64,000 bases of DNA from Eutrigla gurnardus. Its lineage: Eukaryota > Chordata > Actinopteri > Perciformes > Triglidae. Positions 1 to 9,599 of this stretch are shown piece after piece. Position 1 is the first letter of the stretch. The number at the start of each line of letters is the position of its first letter. The notes beneath the pieces were generated by a model. The model ran no database searches. It worked only from the letters and a program-made list of their open reading frames with translations, and was not told the origin of the DNA. A program made the translations under genes and the position numbers. Location: NCBI GenBank assembly GCA_963514095.1, contig OY741286.1:1778611-1842610 (forward strand), given 5' to 3'.

Positions 1-345
1 TAAAATTAGCAATTTTGTCACTTTATAAACTTGCAAAATTGGCCACTTTATAAACTCGTAAATTTGCTACTTTTAAAAACTCGCAAATTTGCCACTTTAA
101 AAACTTGCAAATTTGCCACTTTATAAACTCGCAAATTTGCCACTTTTAAAAGTTTGCAAATTTGCCACTTTATAAACTTGCGATTTTGCCACTTTTTAAA
201 AGTTGCAAATATGCCACTTTTTAAAACTTGCAAATTTGCTATCTTATAAACTCGCAAATATGCCACTTTTTAAAACTTGCAAATGTGCCACTTTTTAAAA
301 CTCACATATTTGCTACTTTTTGAAACTTTTTTGCCACTTTTTTCT
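1..345. repeat. AT-rich minisatellite
   Basis: Tandem units of roughly 28-30 bases built on CAAATTTGCCACTTTATAAA with small variations (CTTGC/CTCGC, GCCAC/GCTAC) run from the window edge to about position 345. The open frame on the minus strand across it is only the repeat read as protein. The array probably continues left of the window. Confidence 0.85.
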
Positions 346-398
346 CTGAATATTGCCCCCCTCTTTCAGCTCCATTTATTTTGTTTTATTTTCTACAG

Positions 399-491
399 TC
401 AGCCTTATATACGCCGTCGTACGATGACGACGACTACCCCGACATCTTGTTTACAGTCTATGAAATGACACCATCTTTGATTTCCCCTTGA
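399..491 (+). CDS. possible terminal exon of a receptor tail
   Basis: A pyrimidine-rich acceptor (TTTTATTTTCTACAG) ends at 398. It is followed by a 30-codon phase-0 reading frame ending in TGA at 489-491. The peptide is rich in Asp and Tyr and contains LYTPSYDDDDYP and LFTVYEM, which look like the end of a cytoplasmic tail with signalling tyrosines. No strict ITIM is present and no upstream exon of the same gene can be seen; the nearby FCRL leader is on the other strand. This is a weak call, and chance openness of a 93-base stretch is possible. Confidence 0.2.
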   Translation, partial: SALYTPSYDDDDYPDILFTVYEMTPSLISP

Positions 492-592
492 GTTCCCCTT
501 TGCACTTATTTCTCCTTCCAGCCCCCCGGGGGGTCGAGATGAATCATTTTCAGGTTTGTCGACAATCAACAATGTTTTGAGCGTTTCCTGAC

Positions 593-784
593 CTCGGCCT
601 GTGGAGCAGCTCAGCAGCGAGGCCAGAACTGAAGAGGAAGGACACAACAACAGAGCAGGCTGGTGTTTATATGCAGGATAGAAACAGGATGGTCAAACAG
701 GATGAGCATCGTTGAATTAGATGTCGTTGCATCAAAGACACGGCGGTACTTACGGAGCAGACACAGCACCGAGGGTTCGTCCAT
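593..784 (-). pseudogene. FCRL-type leader exons (gene fragment)
   Basis: Two minus-strand exons match the 5' end of the intact FCRL gene at 48-54.6 kb. Exon 1 (784-754) starts MDEPSVLCLL and ends in phase 1 at CTCC|GTAAGT. A 36-base mini-exon (628-593) has acceptor CTCTTCAG and donor GAG|GTCAGG. It reads LLASLLSCSTGR and is nearly identical in length and sequence to the mini-exon at 54222-54187. Joined, they give a hydrophobic signal peptide. No Ig domain exon follows in the 590 bases to the left; the minisatellite occupies that space. The gene is therefore either truncated or continues beyond the window. Mini-exon identity and phase agreement make the homology convincing; function cannot be judged. 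Confidence 0.6.
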
Positions 785-2624
785 CCTTAACACTCGTGAG
801 ATCTAGACAGGAGCAGCAGACAGGAGCAGTCAGTGGGATTTGTAGTTTTTTTTGTCAAACATCGTCTGCTCAGGCATACTTTCACCTAGAAACTCCATTT
901 AAACTTTAAAATGTCTGTCTATCTCTCTGTCTCACTCAGAAGTGACAGCAGGTGCGCTCTGATTGGCCGACAGGAGCAGTCAGTGGGAGTTGTAGTTTTT
1001 CAAAGAAGACAGACAGACAGACAGACATGACAGACAGACAGACACGTCACAGGACCAGCTGCGGTTGATTGCTCTGCTCTGATTGGTGGGCTCCATCTGG
1101 CCCTGGTTGCTTAGCTACCAAAGCCTGCCCCCAGCAAGCCTGACTGTGATGAACGTTTTACTGTTGCTCACATGTGATAACATCATTAGGGCACTCTCCA
1201 CACAACTCAACTGGGAACCGTAGGGTCGCCGGTTCGAGTCCCTGTATGGACCAAGAATGGAGAGGTGCCAGTTCACCTCCTGGGCTCTGCCGAGGTGCCG
1301 TTGAGCATCCAGCTTAATTATACTTTTTCACATATTCAGCTTTTTAAATATTCTTTTCAGCTATTCAGCTTTTTCAAACTTTTGCACATATTCAGCTTTT
1401 TTAATATTTTCTTCAAATATTCAGCTTTTTTTTGCAGTGTTGCTTCAGCATTAAAGCATTTCCACGCATTTTCTGCAGGAAATGCATTTTCTAGTTATAA
1501 AAGGCATCATAATGCTAATGTTATTAACCAACAGAATGAGATTAAAACATATTATAAGTATTATTGTAATGTATTACAGACATGTCCCCCAACAACCTTT
1601 TCCATTGTACATATATATAGATATATAGATATAGATATACATATATAGATATACATATATTGATATATGATATATTTGGCAGATCAAACTTCACTGATAA
1701 CGACTTGCTGTGATAGAATTGGTTATAAAAAAGTTCCCTCCTTTTCCCCGTTGGTAGTGTGTAATAAACAAACCGCCCCTGAACGGAAGTGTAAAATTGT
1801 CTCATAGTTTCATTTGATAAAAAACAAAGCATGTCGTGGATATTTTCAATATGATTTAAATCAGGAAACAATCAAATAAAAAGACTAAATATCCAGTACA
1901 ACAACCAAATAGAAAATACCCCATTTCTATTTGTTGTTCTGCAATAAGGAACTACTTTTGATTGGTTCATCTCTGACTGTGATAAATGACATTCACAAAA
2001 AATATCGGCATTTATTTTTGTTATATTCATTTTGTGGAATTATAATTTTTTTTTACCTTACTGTATTCAAATGTGGCCTAATAATGTGTGCTGTGTTTAC
2101 ATTATATTACTGTACTAAACTGAACAACACAGACTGAAGGTTTGATCCAGATCAAAACCAAGGTTGGATTACGTGATGTATCGATTTCAAAATCCGTTTT
2201 TCCTTTTGAAAAACCCATTTTCAATATTTAATCCAATCAGAAATCCTAAATCCAACGGGATTCCTTCTGAAAAAGTGGGCCCTGGATGCCATTAGTCCTG
2301 CAGCACCGTGGACAAACGCCACATCAGTGAAAGTGGCAGTGAGCTGAACGCAGGTGGTGAAACATCAGAATTCAGGGTTCATTGTGATATTTACAAAGAA
2401 GAATAAAGCACCGACTGTTTGGAAGAGAGAGACAGACAAATGTTGTTCTCTGACCTCGTTGACCAAAACATAATGAAGGAGTCTCATTCTCCGCTGGTGA
2501 AAGGAGGACTAACCCCTCACCTGCTCTCCACTTTGCTTCATTTCTTACAGGAAAGATTCCTTTACGTTTAGACAAGAAGTCAGCAGCTCTACCAGTCAAT
2601 GACGTGTTATGTCATGTGTTTTAT
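785..2624. other. gene-free stretch with short repeats
   Basis: Contains two direct copies of a 30-base stretch starting GGAGCAGTCAGTGGG (about 820 and 972), a (GACA)n run near 1008-1045, the tRNA-type SINE piece listed separately, AT-rich sequence with repeated TATTCAGCTTTTT (1330-1435) and a (ATATAG)n microsatellite at 1608-1675. I see no exon with both splice sites and a recognisable domain. Confidence 0.6.
1205..1320 (+). mobile_element. tRNA-derived SINE fragment
   Basis: The stretch carries a pol III B-box-like GGTTCGAGTCC (about 1230-1240), followed by a SINE-like body (ATGGAGAGGTGCCAGTTCAC, CTGGGCTCTGCCGAGGTGCC) of the type dispersed in fish genomes. The head upstream of the B box is poorly preserved and no target duplication is evident, so this is a truncated copy. 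Confidence 0.4.
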
Positions 2625-3107
2625 AACAGCCAGGAGGTCGAGTGGGAGGTCTTGTGGTGATCGAGCCCAGCACTGAGTGACCACTCTGGTCTCCTGCGAG
2701 GCTTTTCCGAGAGGAGCCGGTGGTGCTCTGAGCAGGGACTGAAAGATTTCTGCCCAGACAGACAGCTTTAAGTTGCTGTGATCTCTGTAGCAGTCATAGT
2801 CCTGTCATTATCGTTGACCTCGTATGTGAGCATTTAATAATGATTCATTATTAGTATAATAAGTATATGTTATCCGTTCAGATGTGTCCAGATGTGTGAT
2901 TAATGAACAAAAGGCCCATTCGTGTGAGGCTGTATGACTGCATGGTCCGGATTACCTGAAAGCCTATAGGAGGAGCTCTAAAACACTGTTCATAAACGCT
3001 CCGACAGCGTCTGACGCTCACGTTTTGAAAAGCCTCGCAGGAGACCAGAGTGGTCACTCATGCTGGGCTAGATCACCACAAGACCTCCCGCTCGACCTCC
3101 TGGCTGT
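2625..3107. mobile_element. foldback element with ~80-bp inverted ends
   Basis: The left end (2625-2707, AACAGCCAGGAGGTCGAG...) is the reverse complement of the right end (3028-3107, ...CTCGACCTCCTGGCTGTT) with a few mismatches over about 80 bases. The 320-base core has no open frame of interest. The structure is that of a non-autonomous TIR element (MITE). I could not define a target-site duplication, so the superfamily is open. Confidence 0.65.
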
Positions 3108-3427
3108 TCTAAAATCTGAATATTCAGATAAAGACATTGTAATCGGTCTACGGAGCAGATCAAGTGTTCACGCTGCATAACACGGCGCCTTCCGGGTCAT
3201 TAAAAAAGACGTAAAGGCAAAATCTGGAATGAGAAATGGCACTATTTCATCCCCGAATCCCATTCATGAACACAATATCTAATATCAGTTAACGAGTCGT
3301 TTTCCGTTTCTCGTTTTCCGATTTTAAAACGAATAACGGGATACGAGTCATTTCCGTGTTTCGTTCTTTTATTTTGAAGCGTAAAACGAAAGTTACGAAT
3401 GTAACTACGGTTCTATGAATCCTGGAT

Positions 3428-3571
3428 GACCGCCAGAGGCGGTGCTTAAAGCACTGGATATCTCCACCTCGCGCATGCGCATTTCGAGTACCAATAACAA
3501 CATAGTCACCTGTGACCCCCACGTGACACCGGGAGGGCTATATCTTCCGGTGTCGTAAGAGGATCTGTTCC
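3428..3571. repeat. DIRS inverted terminal repeat, distal copy
   Basis: Begins GACCGCCAGAGGCGGTGCTT and is the reverse complement of 9161-9304 almost base for base. The outer 42 bases (3386-3427) are not shared with the other terminus but are found reverse-complemented in the internal complementary region. Confidence 0.9.
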
Positions 3572-3619
3572 CAGAATCTTCTCGCGAAAACACACGGATT
3601 CTGAGTGACAAGATGCTCT

Positions 3620-3717
3620 GGCGGTCATCCAGGATTCATAGAACCGTAGTTACATTCGTAACTTTCGTTCTATTTCATCCTTACTGACCGCCAGAGGCGG
3701 TGCTTAAAGCACTGGAT
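3620..3717. repeat. DIRS internal complementary region
   Basis: The first half is complementary to the left outer end (through TTCTATGAATCC) and the second half is complementary to the right outer end (TTCATCCTTACTGACCGCC). The two join at the shared ACG. It lies just downstream of the recombinase stop codon, as in described DIRS elements, and serves as the template for circle formation in that family. Confidence 0.85.
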
Positions 3718-3757
3718 GACCCATACCAACAAGGTCACAAAGAATCCAACACCCACC

Positions 3758-4780
3758 TCATTCATTGGGGGCAGCAGCGCTTGGACACAGGACCACACCC
3801 ATCGGATGGGGAGCAGCGACGTTGACCCGATAAAAACGTGCAAATGTGCCAGGTGACGTCCATGATGCCGCAGCACAGATCGCCTCCAGGGGCACCCCTC
3901 TTAGTGCCGCCCATGACGTTGAAACACTCCTGGTGGAGTGACACCTTACCCCGGATGGCGGGGGGCGGCCACTGGCCCCATAGGCATGCGTGATCGCATC
4001 CACAACCCAGTGGGACAGCCGCTGCTTGGAAAGCGCACGGCCTCTGTTAGGGCCACTATGACACACGAACAGCTGTTCCGACTGCCGCATGCCGGCAGTG
4101 GCGTCAATGTAAGCCTCAAGAGCCCGTACCGGGCACAGCAGCTCCGACTGACCATCCTCAGACAGGGAGTCAAAGCGTGCGAGCTGGATAGGCTGGTTAA
4201 GATGGGCACGTGAAAGCACCTTTGGTAGGAACGCCACATTCGGCCACAGGACCACCCCTGAGCCATCAGGGTTCCACCGCAGGCAGGTATCAGCCACGGA
4301 GAGGGCATGCAACTCCCCGACGCGCTTCGCAGAGGTAATGGCAAGCAGAAAAGCTGTCTTCATAGAGAGCCATTTCAACCCTACCTGGGTCAAAGGCTCA
4401 AAGGGAGGAGCGGACACGGCCTCCAGCACCAGGGGCAGGTCCCATGCTGGAGCCCTCAGGGTCCTAGGGGGGCGCAGCCTCAGAGCCCCTCTAAGGAAGA
4501 GGGACACCAACCTGTGGCACCCCACTGTGGCTCCGTCGACCATCTCGTGTCGGGAAGAAATAGCAGCCACATAGACTCTAAAGGTGGAAGGAGCGCGACC
4601 ATCATCCAGCAGAGACTGCAGAAACTCCAGAACAGTGGCCACAGAGCAACGTGCTGGATCTACTGCCTTATCCACACACCAGTTAGAGAACAGCCTCCAT
4701 CTGTTCTCATATTGAACCCGGGTAGATGGTGCCCTGGCGTTCAGAATAGTATGCCTGACGTCCGCAGGGCAAGCCCTCAG
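3758..4780 (-). CDS. DIRS tyrosine recombinase
   Basis: Recognisable recombinase sequence runs from about ILNARAPSTRVQYENRW (near 4745) to the stop at 3758, roughly 330 residues; the true start is not clear. An N-terminal SAM-like core-binding part is followed by a catalytic part. Visible active-site features are the first Arg in SAKRVGELHAL, the HSTR (HxxR) box and a terminal Tyr in ARFYRVNV. The enzyme integrates the circular DNA copy by site-specific strand exchange. The 5' end of this frame overlaps the end of the RNase H/methylase frame. Unusually, it sits in the same uninterrupted frame as the reverse transcriptase 0.8 kb upstream. Confidence 0.85.
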   Translation of the reverse strand: MRACPADVRHTILNARAPSTRVQYENRWRLFSNWCVDKAVDPARCSVATVLEFLQSLLDDGRAPSTFRVYVAAISSRHEMVDGATVGCHRLVSLFLRGALRLRPPRTLRAPAWDLPLVLEAVSAPPFEPLTQVGLKWLSMKTAFLLAITSAKRVGELHALSVADTCLRWNPDGSGVVLWPNVAFLPKVLSRAHLNQPIQLARFDSLSEDGQSELLCPVRALEAYIDATAGMRQSEQLFVCHSGPNRGRALSKQRLSHWVVDAITHAYGASGRPPPSGVRCHSTRSVSTSWAALRGVPLEAICAAASWTSPGTFARFYRVNVAAPHPMGVVLCPSAAAPNE

Positions 4781-5694
4781 CAGTGGGTCGGGCCCTGTAG
4801 CGGCCAGGCCCAGAGCTGGAGGCGACCGGGGTCCGGATGCCAAATCAGACCCCCCAGCTGTGAAAGGAGGTCCGTCCTGTAGGGGAGGCGCCACGGAGAG
4901 CTGCAGCAGAGCCTGCGCAGCAATGGAAACCACAGTCTCCCTGGCCAAAAGGGGGCCACCAGAAGGAGCCTGTGGCCCTGCAGAAGTACCCGCTGGAGTG
5001 TTGGAAGAATCAGGGGCAGCGGTGGGAAGGCGTACAGAGGACACTGCGGCCAGTCGTGAGCCAGAGCGTCCTGGCCAAGGGGGCTGGTCACCTCCGTCCA
5101 GGAGAACCAGAGGGGGCAATGTGTTGACTCCGCCGAAGCGAAGAGGTCCACTTCCGCCCTGCCGAAAAGACCCCACAACATCTCCACCACTTCCGGATGA
5201 AGCCGCCACTCCCCTGGTGGGGGCTTCCGCCGCGACAGAAAATCTGCGGCCAGATTCCGTTCCCCTGGTATAAAAGCTGCCCGCAGGCTGGCCAGACGGG
5301 GATACGCCCAAGTCAACAGGCTCCGAGCTACCTGGAGAAGCTGTGCAGACCGGGTGCCCCCTTGGTGGTTGATCTGGGCAACAGTGGACATGTTGTCCGA
5401 ACGAACCAGCACATGCTTGCCCAACAGGTGAGGCAGAAAGTGGACAAGCGCCAGATGCACAGCACGGAGCTCTAGCGCATTGATATGCGTGTGGTGCTGG
5501 GCCGGCCACTGCCCCTGGGCAGTCCTGCCCTGCCACACCGCGCCCCACCCCGAGAGGCAAGCGTCGGTGCGTGACCATCTCCCGGCGGGATGGGATGGCG
5601 CCCAGGGGTACACCCACAGACAGAAATGACCTCTGTCTCCATGGGGACAGAGAAATGAGGCACCGCCGAGACACCCTGACCTTCCGGTAGCCAT
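4777..5694 (-). CDS. DIRS RNase H and methylase-like domain
   Basis: The frame contains RTDACLSGWGAVW, NALELRAVHLAL, VRSDNMSTVAQINHQGG and ERNLAADFLSR, the D-E-D-D type RNase H signature of DIRS polyproteins. The methyltransferase-like region (FASAESTHCPLW to the stop) follows. It lies +1 relative to the RT frame, with the crossover near 5565-5580. Either a one-base indel has split an originally continuous RT-RH-MT frame, or the frames are joined by frameshifting. The first Met at 5694 is probably not a real start. Homology is clear; whether the product is made is not. Confidence 0.75.
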   Translation of the reverse strand: MATGRSGCLGGASFLCPHGDRGHFCLWVYPWAPSHPAGRWSRTDACLSGWGAVWQGRTAQGQWPAQHHTHINALELRAVHLALVHFLPHLLGKHVLVRSDNMSTVAQINHQGGTRSAQLLQVARSLLTWAYPRLASLRAAFIPGERNLAADFLSRRKPPPGEWRLHPEVVEMLWGLFGRAEVDLFASAESTHCPLWFSWTEVTSPLGQDALAHDWPQCPLYAFPPLPLILPTLQRVLLQGHRLLLVAPFWPGRLWFPLLRRLCCSSPWRLPYRTDLLSQLGGLIWHPDPGRLQLWAWPLQGPTHC

Positions 5695-6985
5695 GCCACT
5701 TGGGGTCCAAGTGGAGGCTGTTCAGCCACATCTGTAGTGGGCGCAGAGACAGCAAGCCCAACGGCACCACAGCTGAAGCAGCTGTCAGTTTGCCCAGGAG
5801 CTGGAGGAACCGAAGGAATGGCACCATCCTGCCACCCCTGAAGAGGGGAAGGCGGAGGAGGATGTCGTCTACACGCCGAGGCGACAGATACGCCCTCATA
5901 GTGACTGAGTCCAGGACCATCCCCAGGTATACTACCCGTTGGGATGGGTCCAGGACACTCTTGGGAAAGTTTACTGTCAGGCCCAGCCGGGCCACGTGCT
6001 GAAGCAGCCGAGCCGTATCCTGGGCCACCAGACACTGGGATGGTGCACAGACCAACCAGTCGTCCAAATATGGCAGAACCTTCATGCCCTGCTTCTGCAG
6101 GGGTGCCAGAGCTGCCGAGACAACCCTGGTGAACACCCGCGGGGAGAGGGAGAGGCCAAAGGGAAGAACCCTGAACTGAAAATGCCGGCCGCGAAAAGCA
6201 AATCCCAGGAAGCGTCGATGGTGCGACGCAATTGGGACATGGAAGTACGCATCCTTCAGATCTACAGTGGTGAACCACTCCCCCCTGGTCACCACACGAA
6301 GCGTGTCTGACGTGGTCAGCATGTGAAATGGGAGCACCTTCAGGAACCTGTTGAGTCCCCTCAGGTCGAGAATGGGGCGAAATCCGCCACCTTTCTTTGC
6401 CACCAGAAAGTACCTGGAGTAGAACCCCCTGGGGTGTAGCAGAGGGTCCACTGGCTCGATCGCACCCTTGGCCAGGAGGGCGGACAACTCCTGGCTTAGA
6501 GCTAAGGCCTTCGCCGGGTCGCTGACAACCGTCGTTTTGACCCGGCTGAAGGCTAGGGGCCGGCGTCGGAACTGCAATTCGTACCCCTGGGTTAGGGTGG
6601 AAACCACCCAGGGGTCTGAAGTACAGGCAGCCCAGTAACTGAGCTGCTGTTGGGAAAAACATCCGACGACCGGCCCCGTGGCCCTAGCGCCTGCCCCCCC
6701 CGCCTCTCGAGGCTCTGGGGGGGCGACGGTCAGGCTGCGGGGCACGAGGCTGCCGGGAAGGTAGGCGCCCGGGGGGCCGAAAGTCATCCACAGGCTGCTG
6801 AGCAGGCCGCTGAGACCTCCGCAGGCCACCAGGGTAACCAGGTGGCTGAGAGCGCTGCCGGGGGACAGCCGAGGGGCCCCTGGGCCTGCTAGGAGCGGAC
6901 ACACTCCTGCGTAGACCGGATAGCCGCTGCCTGGTCTGAGTAGCCTGGGCAGCTCTCTCCAGCGCCTCCAGGGCAGCAGAACCAA
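5560..6985 (-). CDS. DIRS reverse transcriptase
   Basis: RT motifs in order: HPRGFYSRYFLVAKKGGG, FRPILDLRGLNRFL, TVDLKDAYFHVPI, FRVLPFGLSLSPRVF and the catalytic box YLDDWLV (near codon 305 of the open frame, around 6065). This is the DIRS-group spelling of YxDD. The frame starts inside the end of the gag frame, so translation may depend on overlap or reinitiation. RT homology fades near SRREMVT (about 5575), where RNase H continues in the +1 frame. The original frame stays open for a further 1.8 kb into the recombinase. Confidence 0.85.
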
Positions 6986-8264
6986 AGAGCTCCCCAGGTT
7001 CTACCGGCACAGCCCGAAGAACCTTCCTACACGACTCCGACAGGGGCGACTGAGCGAGCCAAACCTGGCGGCGAGTCTGGACAATGGTGGACATTGTGCG
7101 CCCCAACTCCCTCGACATGAGGGCAAATGCCTGTAACGAGGCATCGCTCAGACTCTGCAGCGACGGATCAATCTGCGCCTGCTGCAGAGAGGTAGAAAGG
7201 CCCAGCAGTAGGTGGGAAAGGGAATTGCCAATCCGACCCATGCGTGCCGCAGCATCATAGGCCTTTGTGAGAAGGTCGTCCGTGACCCTGCACTGAGGCC
7301 GGGGACACCTGGCATCCGGCCTCAAAGCCTCATCAGGAGCCAAAATGAGGGCCGCGATGGCAGGCTCAACTGGCGCCATGCGGCCTAGCCCAACCTGTGC
7401 CGCATCATGCATGGCAGCCAAGGTCCGGGCGTCTGAGGACGGATGGGAAAGGGCCCTGGTGTCCCTCCAACACGCATGAAGCTCCTTCAAGTACTCCTCT
7501 GAAGGAGGAACAGTGAGTGCGGTCGGGGCAGGGCTGCGCCTGAAAAAGGCGCTAGCCTGAGCCGCGTCTGTCTGTGGCACATCCAGCTGTAGGCGAGCAA
7601 GAGCCATGCGCATGATGGCCCCGATAGAGGTGTCTGCTGCCCCCTGCAGAGAGCTCCGAGCAGAGGAGCAGGAGGCCTCCCCCAAAGTGTGGGAGGTGTC
7701 GTCCTCCGTAACGGCCTCCCGGAACAGGCTAGACGAAGCCGCCAGCGACAGGGCATCGTCCAGCATAGGCGCATCCTCCGAGGGGGGGTCAGGCTGTAGC
7801 CCAGCCGGCCCCCGACCAGCCCCAGGCTGAAGGGCCAGGAGGAGCGCCTTCATCTGCTCCATGTCGGCCGTCAAACCGTCCACCTTGGAGGACAGCCCGC
7901 CCTTCCCCTTTTTCTTGGGGGGGGCACCCATGGCCGCAGCTCCCTCGTGTCGAGGCCGACAACGGCGGGACTGATGTGGAGGGAGACTCGTCAAAGCGGA
8001 GGGATCGTCAGCTGTCTCCCGACGCTCCAACTCTGCCAGCCTAGCGACCCTGAGCACCCAAGGCAGGAGGCCACAGTTCATACAGGCACTGTCAGTGAGG
8101 CCCTCTCTCAAATGTTCGAGGCCGAGGCAAGGAGGGCAGCGGTCATGACCGTCCTCAGACTCAAGAGGAGCCGCACAGGCGACACATGGATGGGCCATCA
8201 CCTCCTTCCTATAGCCAATAATAGTGTTACTGGGAGCGTGCGTCACCAGCAAATAACCAGACAC
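6684..8264 (-). CDS. DIRS gag-like ORF1
   Basis: An intact 526-codon frame. The N-terminal part has Cys/His pairs (HPCVACAAPL, DRCPPCLGLEHL, SACMNCGLLP) that look like a zinc-binding module. A basic patch (PPKKKGKGG), a helical middle and an Arg/Pro-rich, probably nucleic-acid-binding C terminus follow. An alternative start is the Met at 8198 (MAHPCVAC), which directly precedes the zinc module and may be the better start. This is the position and composition expected for a DIRS gag. The 3' end overlaps the RT frame by about 300 bases. Confidence 0.75.
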   Translation of the reverse strand: MSGYLLVTHAPSNTIIGYRKEVMAHPCVACAAPLESEDGHDRCPPCLGLEHLREGLTDSACMNCGLLPWVLRVARLAELERRETADDPSALTSLPPHQSRRCRPRHEGAAAMGAPPKKKGKGGLSSKVDGLTADMEQMKALLLALQPGAGRGPAGLQPDPPSEDAPMLDDALSLAASSSLFREAVTEDDTSHTLGEASCSSARSSLQGAADTSIGAIMRMALARLQLDVPQTDAAQASAFFRRSPAPTALTVPPSEEYLKELHACWRDTRALSHPSSDARTLAAMHDAAQVGLGRMAPVEPAIAALILAPDEALRPDARCPRPQCRVTDDLLTKAYDAAARMGRIGNSLSHLLLGLSTSLQQAQIDPSLQSLSDASLQAFALMSRELGRTMSTIVQTRRQVWLAQSPLSESCRKVLRAVPVEPGELFGSAALEALERAAQATQTRQRLSGLRRSVSAPSRPRGPSAVPRQRSQPPGYPGGLRRSQRPAQQPVDDFRPPGRLPSRQPRAPQPDRRPPRASRGGGGRR

Positions 8265-8900
8265 TAATTAGCTGTGAGCGTAAGCGCTACTGCTAAACAA
8301 AGTCAAATAATAGCGTTACCGGGAGCGGGAGCGAGAACACTGCCTTCACCAGTAAGCAACCAACCAAGGACAATTAGCTGTGAGCGTAAGCGCTGCTGCT
8401 AAACAAAAGTCAAATAATAGCGTTACCGGGAGCGGGAGCGAGAACACTGCCTTCACCAGTAAGCAACAAACCAAGGACAATTAGCTGTGAGCGTAAGCGC
8501 TGCTGCTAAACAAAAGTCAAATAATAGCGTTACCGGGAGCGGGAGCGAGAACACTGCCTTCACCAGTAAGCAACAAACCAAGGACAATTAGCTGTGAGCG
8601 TAAGCGCTGCTGCTAAACAAAAGTCAAATAATAGCGTTACCGGGAGCGGGAGTGAGAACACTGCCTTCACCAGCAAGCAACCAATCAAGGACAATTAGCT
8701 GTGAGCGTAAGCGCTGCTGCTAAACAAAAGTCAAATAATAGCGTTACCGGGAGCGGGAGCGAGAACACTGCCTTCACCAGTAAGCAACAAACCAAGGACA
8801 ATTAGCTGTGAGCGTAAGCGCTGCTGCTAAACAAAAGCCAAATAATAGCGTTACCGGGAGCGGGAGCGAGAACACTGCCTTCACCAGTAAGCAACAACAA
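8255..8900. repeat. 108-bp tandem repeat in DIRS leader
   Basis: Six units of about 108 bases; AGCTGTGAGCGTAAGCGCT recurs at about 8270, 8374, 8482, 8590, 8698 and 8806. Units also share ATAGCGTTACCGGGAGCGGG and AACACTGCCTTCACCAG. The units differ by only a few bases, so the array is young. It lies between the right terminal repeat and the gag start, in the element's 5' leader. Confidence 0.9.
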
Positions 8901-9160
8901 TAACATTGAGAGCAAGGAGGCCAACGAGTGCTAGGATCGGGAGCGAAAACACTGCCTCACCAACAAACGCCGCCACCAACCTGACTCCACGCTGGTCTGG
9001 TCTCAGACGAAGATCAGCTAGCCACAGCCTCTGGAGGACGGGTTGCCCGCGGCTCCGACTGTCGTCACGAGGCTGCGCGCGGCCAGCTGTTAGCAAGAGT
9101 TTCCAAGTTCCTTCTCAGCACTAAGTGCAACACGGTACATGCGCAGCGAGAAGATGAAAA

Positions 9161-9304
9161 GGAACAGATCCTCTTACGACACCGGAAGATATAGCCCTCC
9201 CGGTGTCACGTGGGGGTCACAGGTGACTATGTTGTTATTGGTACTCGAAATGCGCATGCGCGAGGTGGAGATATCCAGTGCTTTAAGCACCGCCTCTGGC
9301 GGTC
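9161..9304. repeat. DIRS inverted terminal repeat, proximal copy
   Basis: Reverse complement of 3428-3571. It precedes the leader of the minus-strand transcript, so it should carry the promoter. The outer 20 bases (9305-9324, AGTAAGGATGAAATAGAACG) are represented in the internal complementary region. Confidence 0.9.
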
Positions 9305-9324
9305 AGTAAGGATGAAATAGAACG

Positions 9325-9508
9325 GGAAACGACTCGTTATCCGTTTTCCGGGTGTCGACTTCAACACGAAAGTCTGATGGCCGCAGCGTTCACGGACCCA
9401 TCTCCCCAACAGAAGGTACGCTACTGCTAGGGCTCGTGCCACCACTCACGAGTCACATGACGTTAAATGAACACAAGCTAGTCCTACTTTCTGCTGTGTT
9501 TTAGACAG

Positions 9509-9599
<91 letters not shown>

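Larger units (their letters stand above)
3386..9324 (-). mobile_element. DIRS-type tyrosine-recombinase retrotransposon
   Basis: A near-complete 5.9-kb element transcribed from the minus strand. Inverted terminal repeats of 144 bases lie at 3428-3571 and 9161-9304, each with a short unique outer extension. The internal complementary region at 3620-3717 contains the reverse complement of the left outer end fused to that of the right outer end. This is the circle-junction arrangement that defines DIRS elements. ACG is shared by both outer ends and the junction (3386-3388, 9322-9324). Coding order is gag, RT, RNase H/methylase, tyrosine recombinase. No target duplication is expected. Both flanks contain AACGAGTCGTTTTCC-like sequence, which suggests insertion into another repeat. 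Confidence 0.9.

Noticed and set aside
5472..6662. 396-codon minus-strand frame across the DIRS RT
   Set aside because: Out-of-frame shadow: the RT motifs are in the 6985-start frame, and this one has only Pro/Gly/Ser-rich nonsense.
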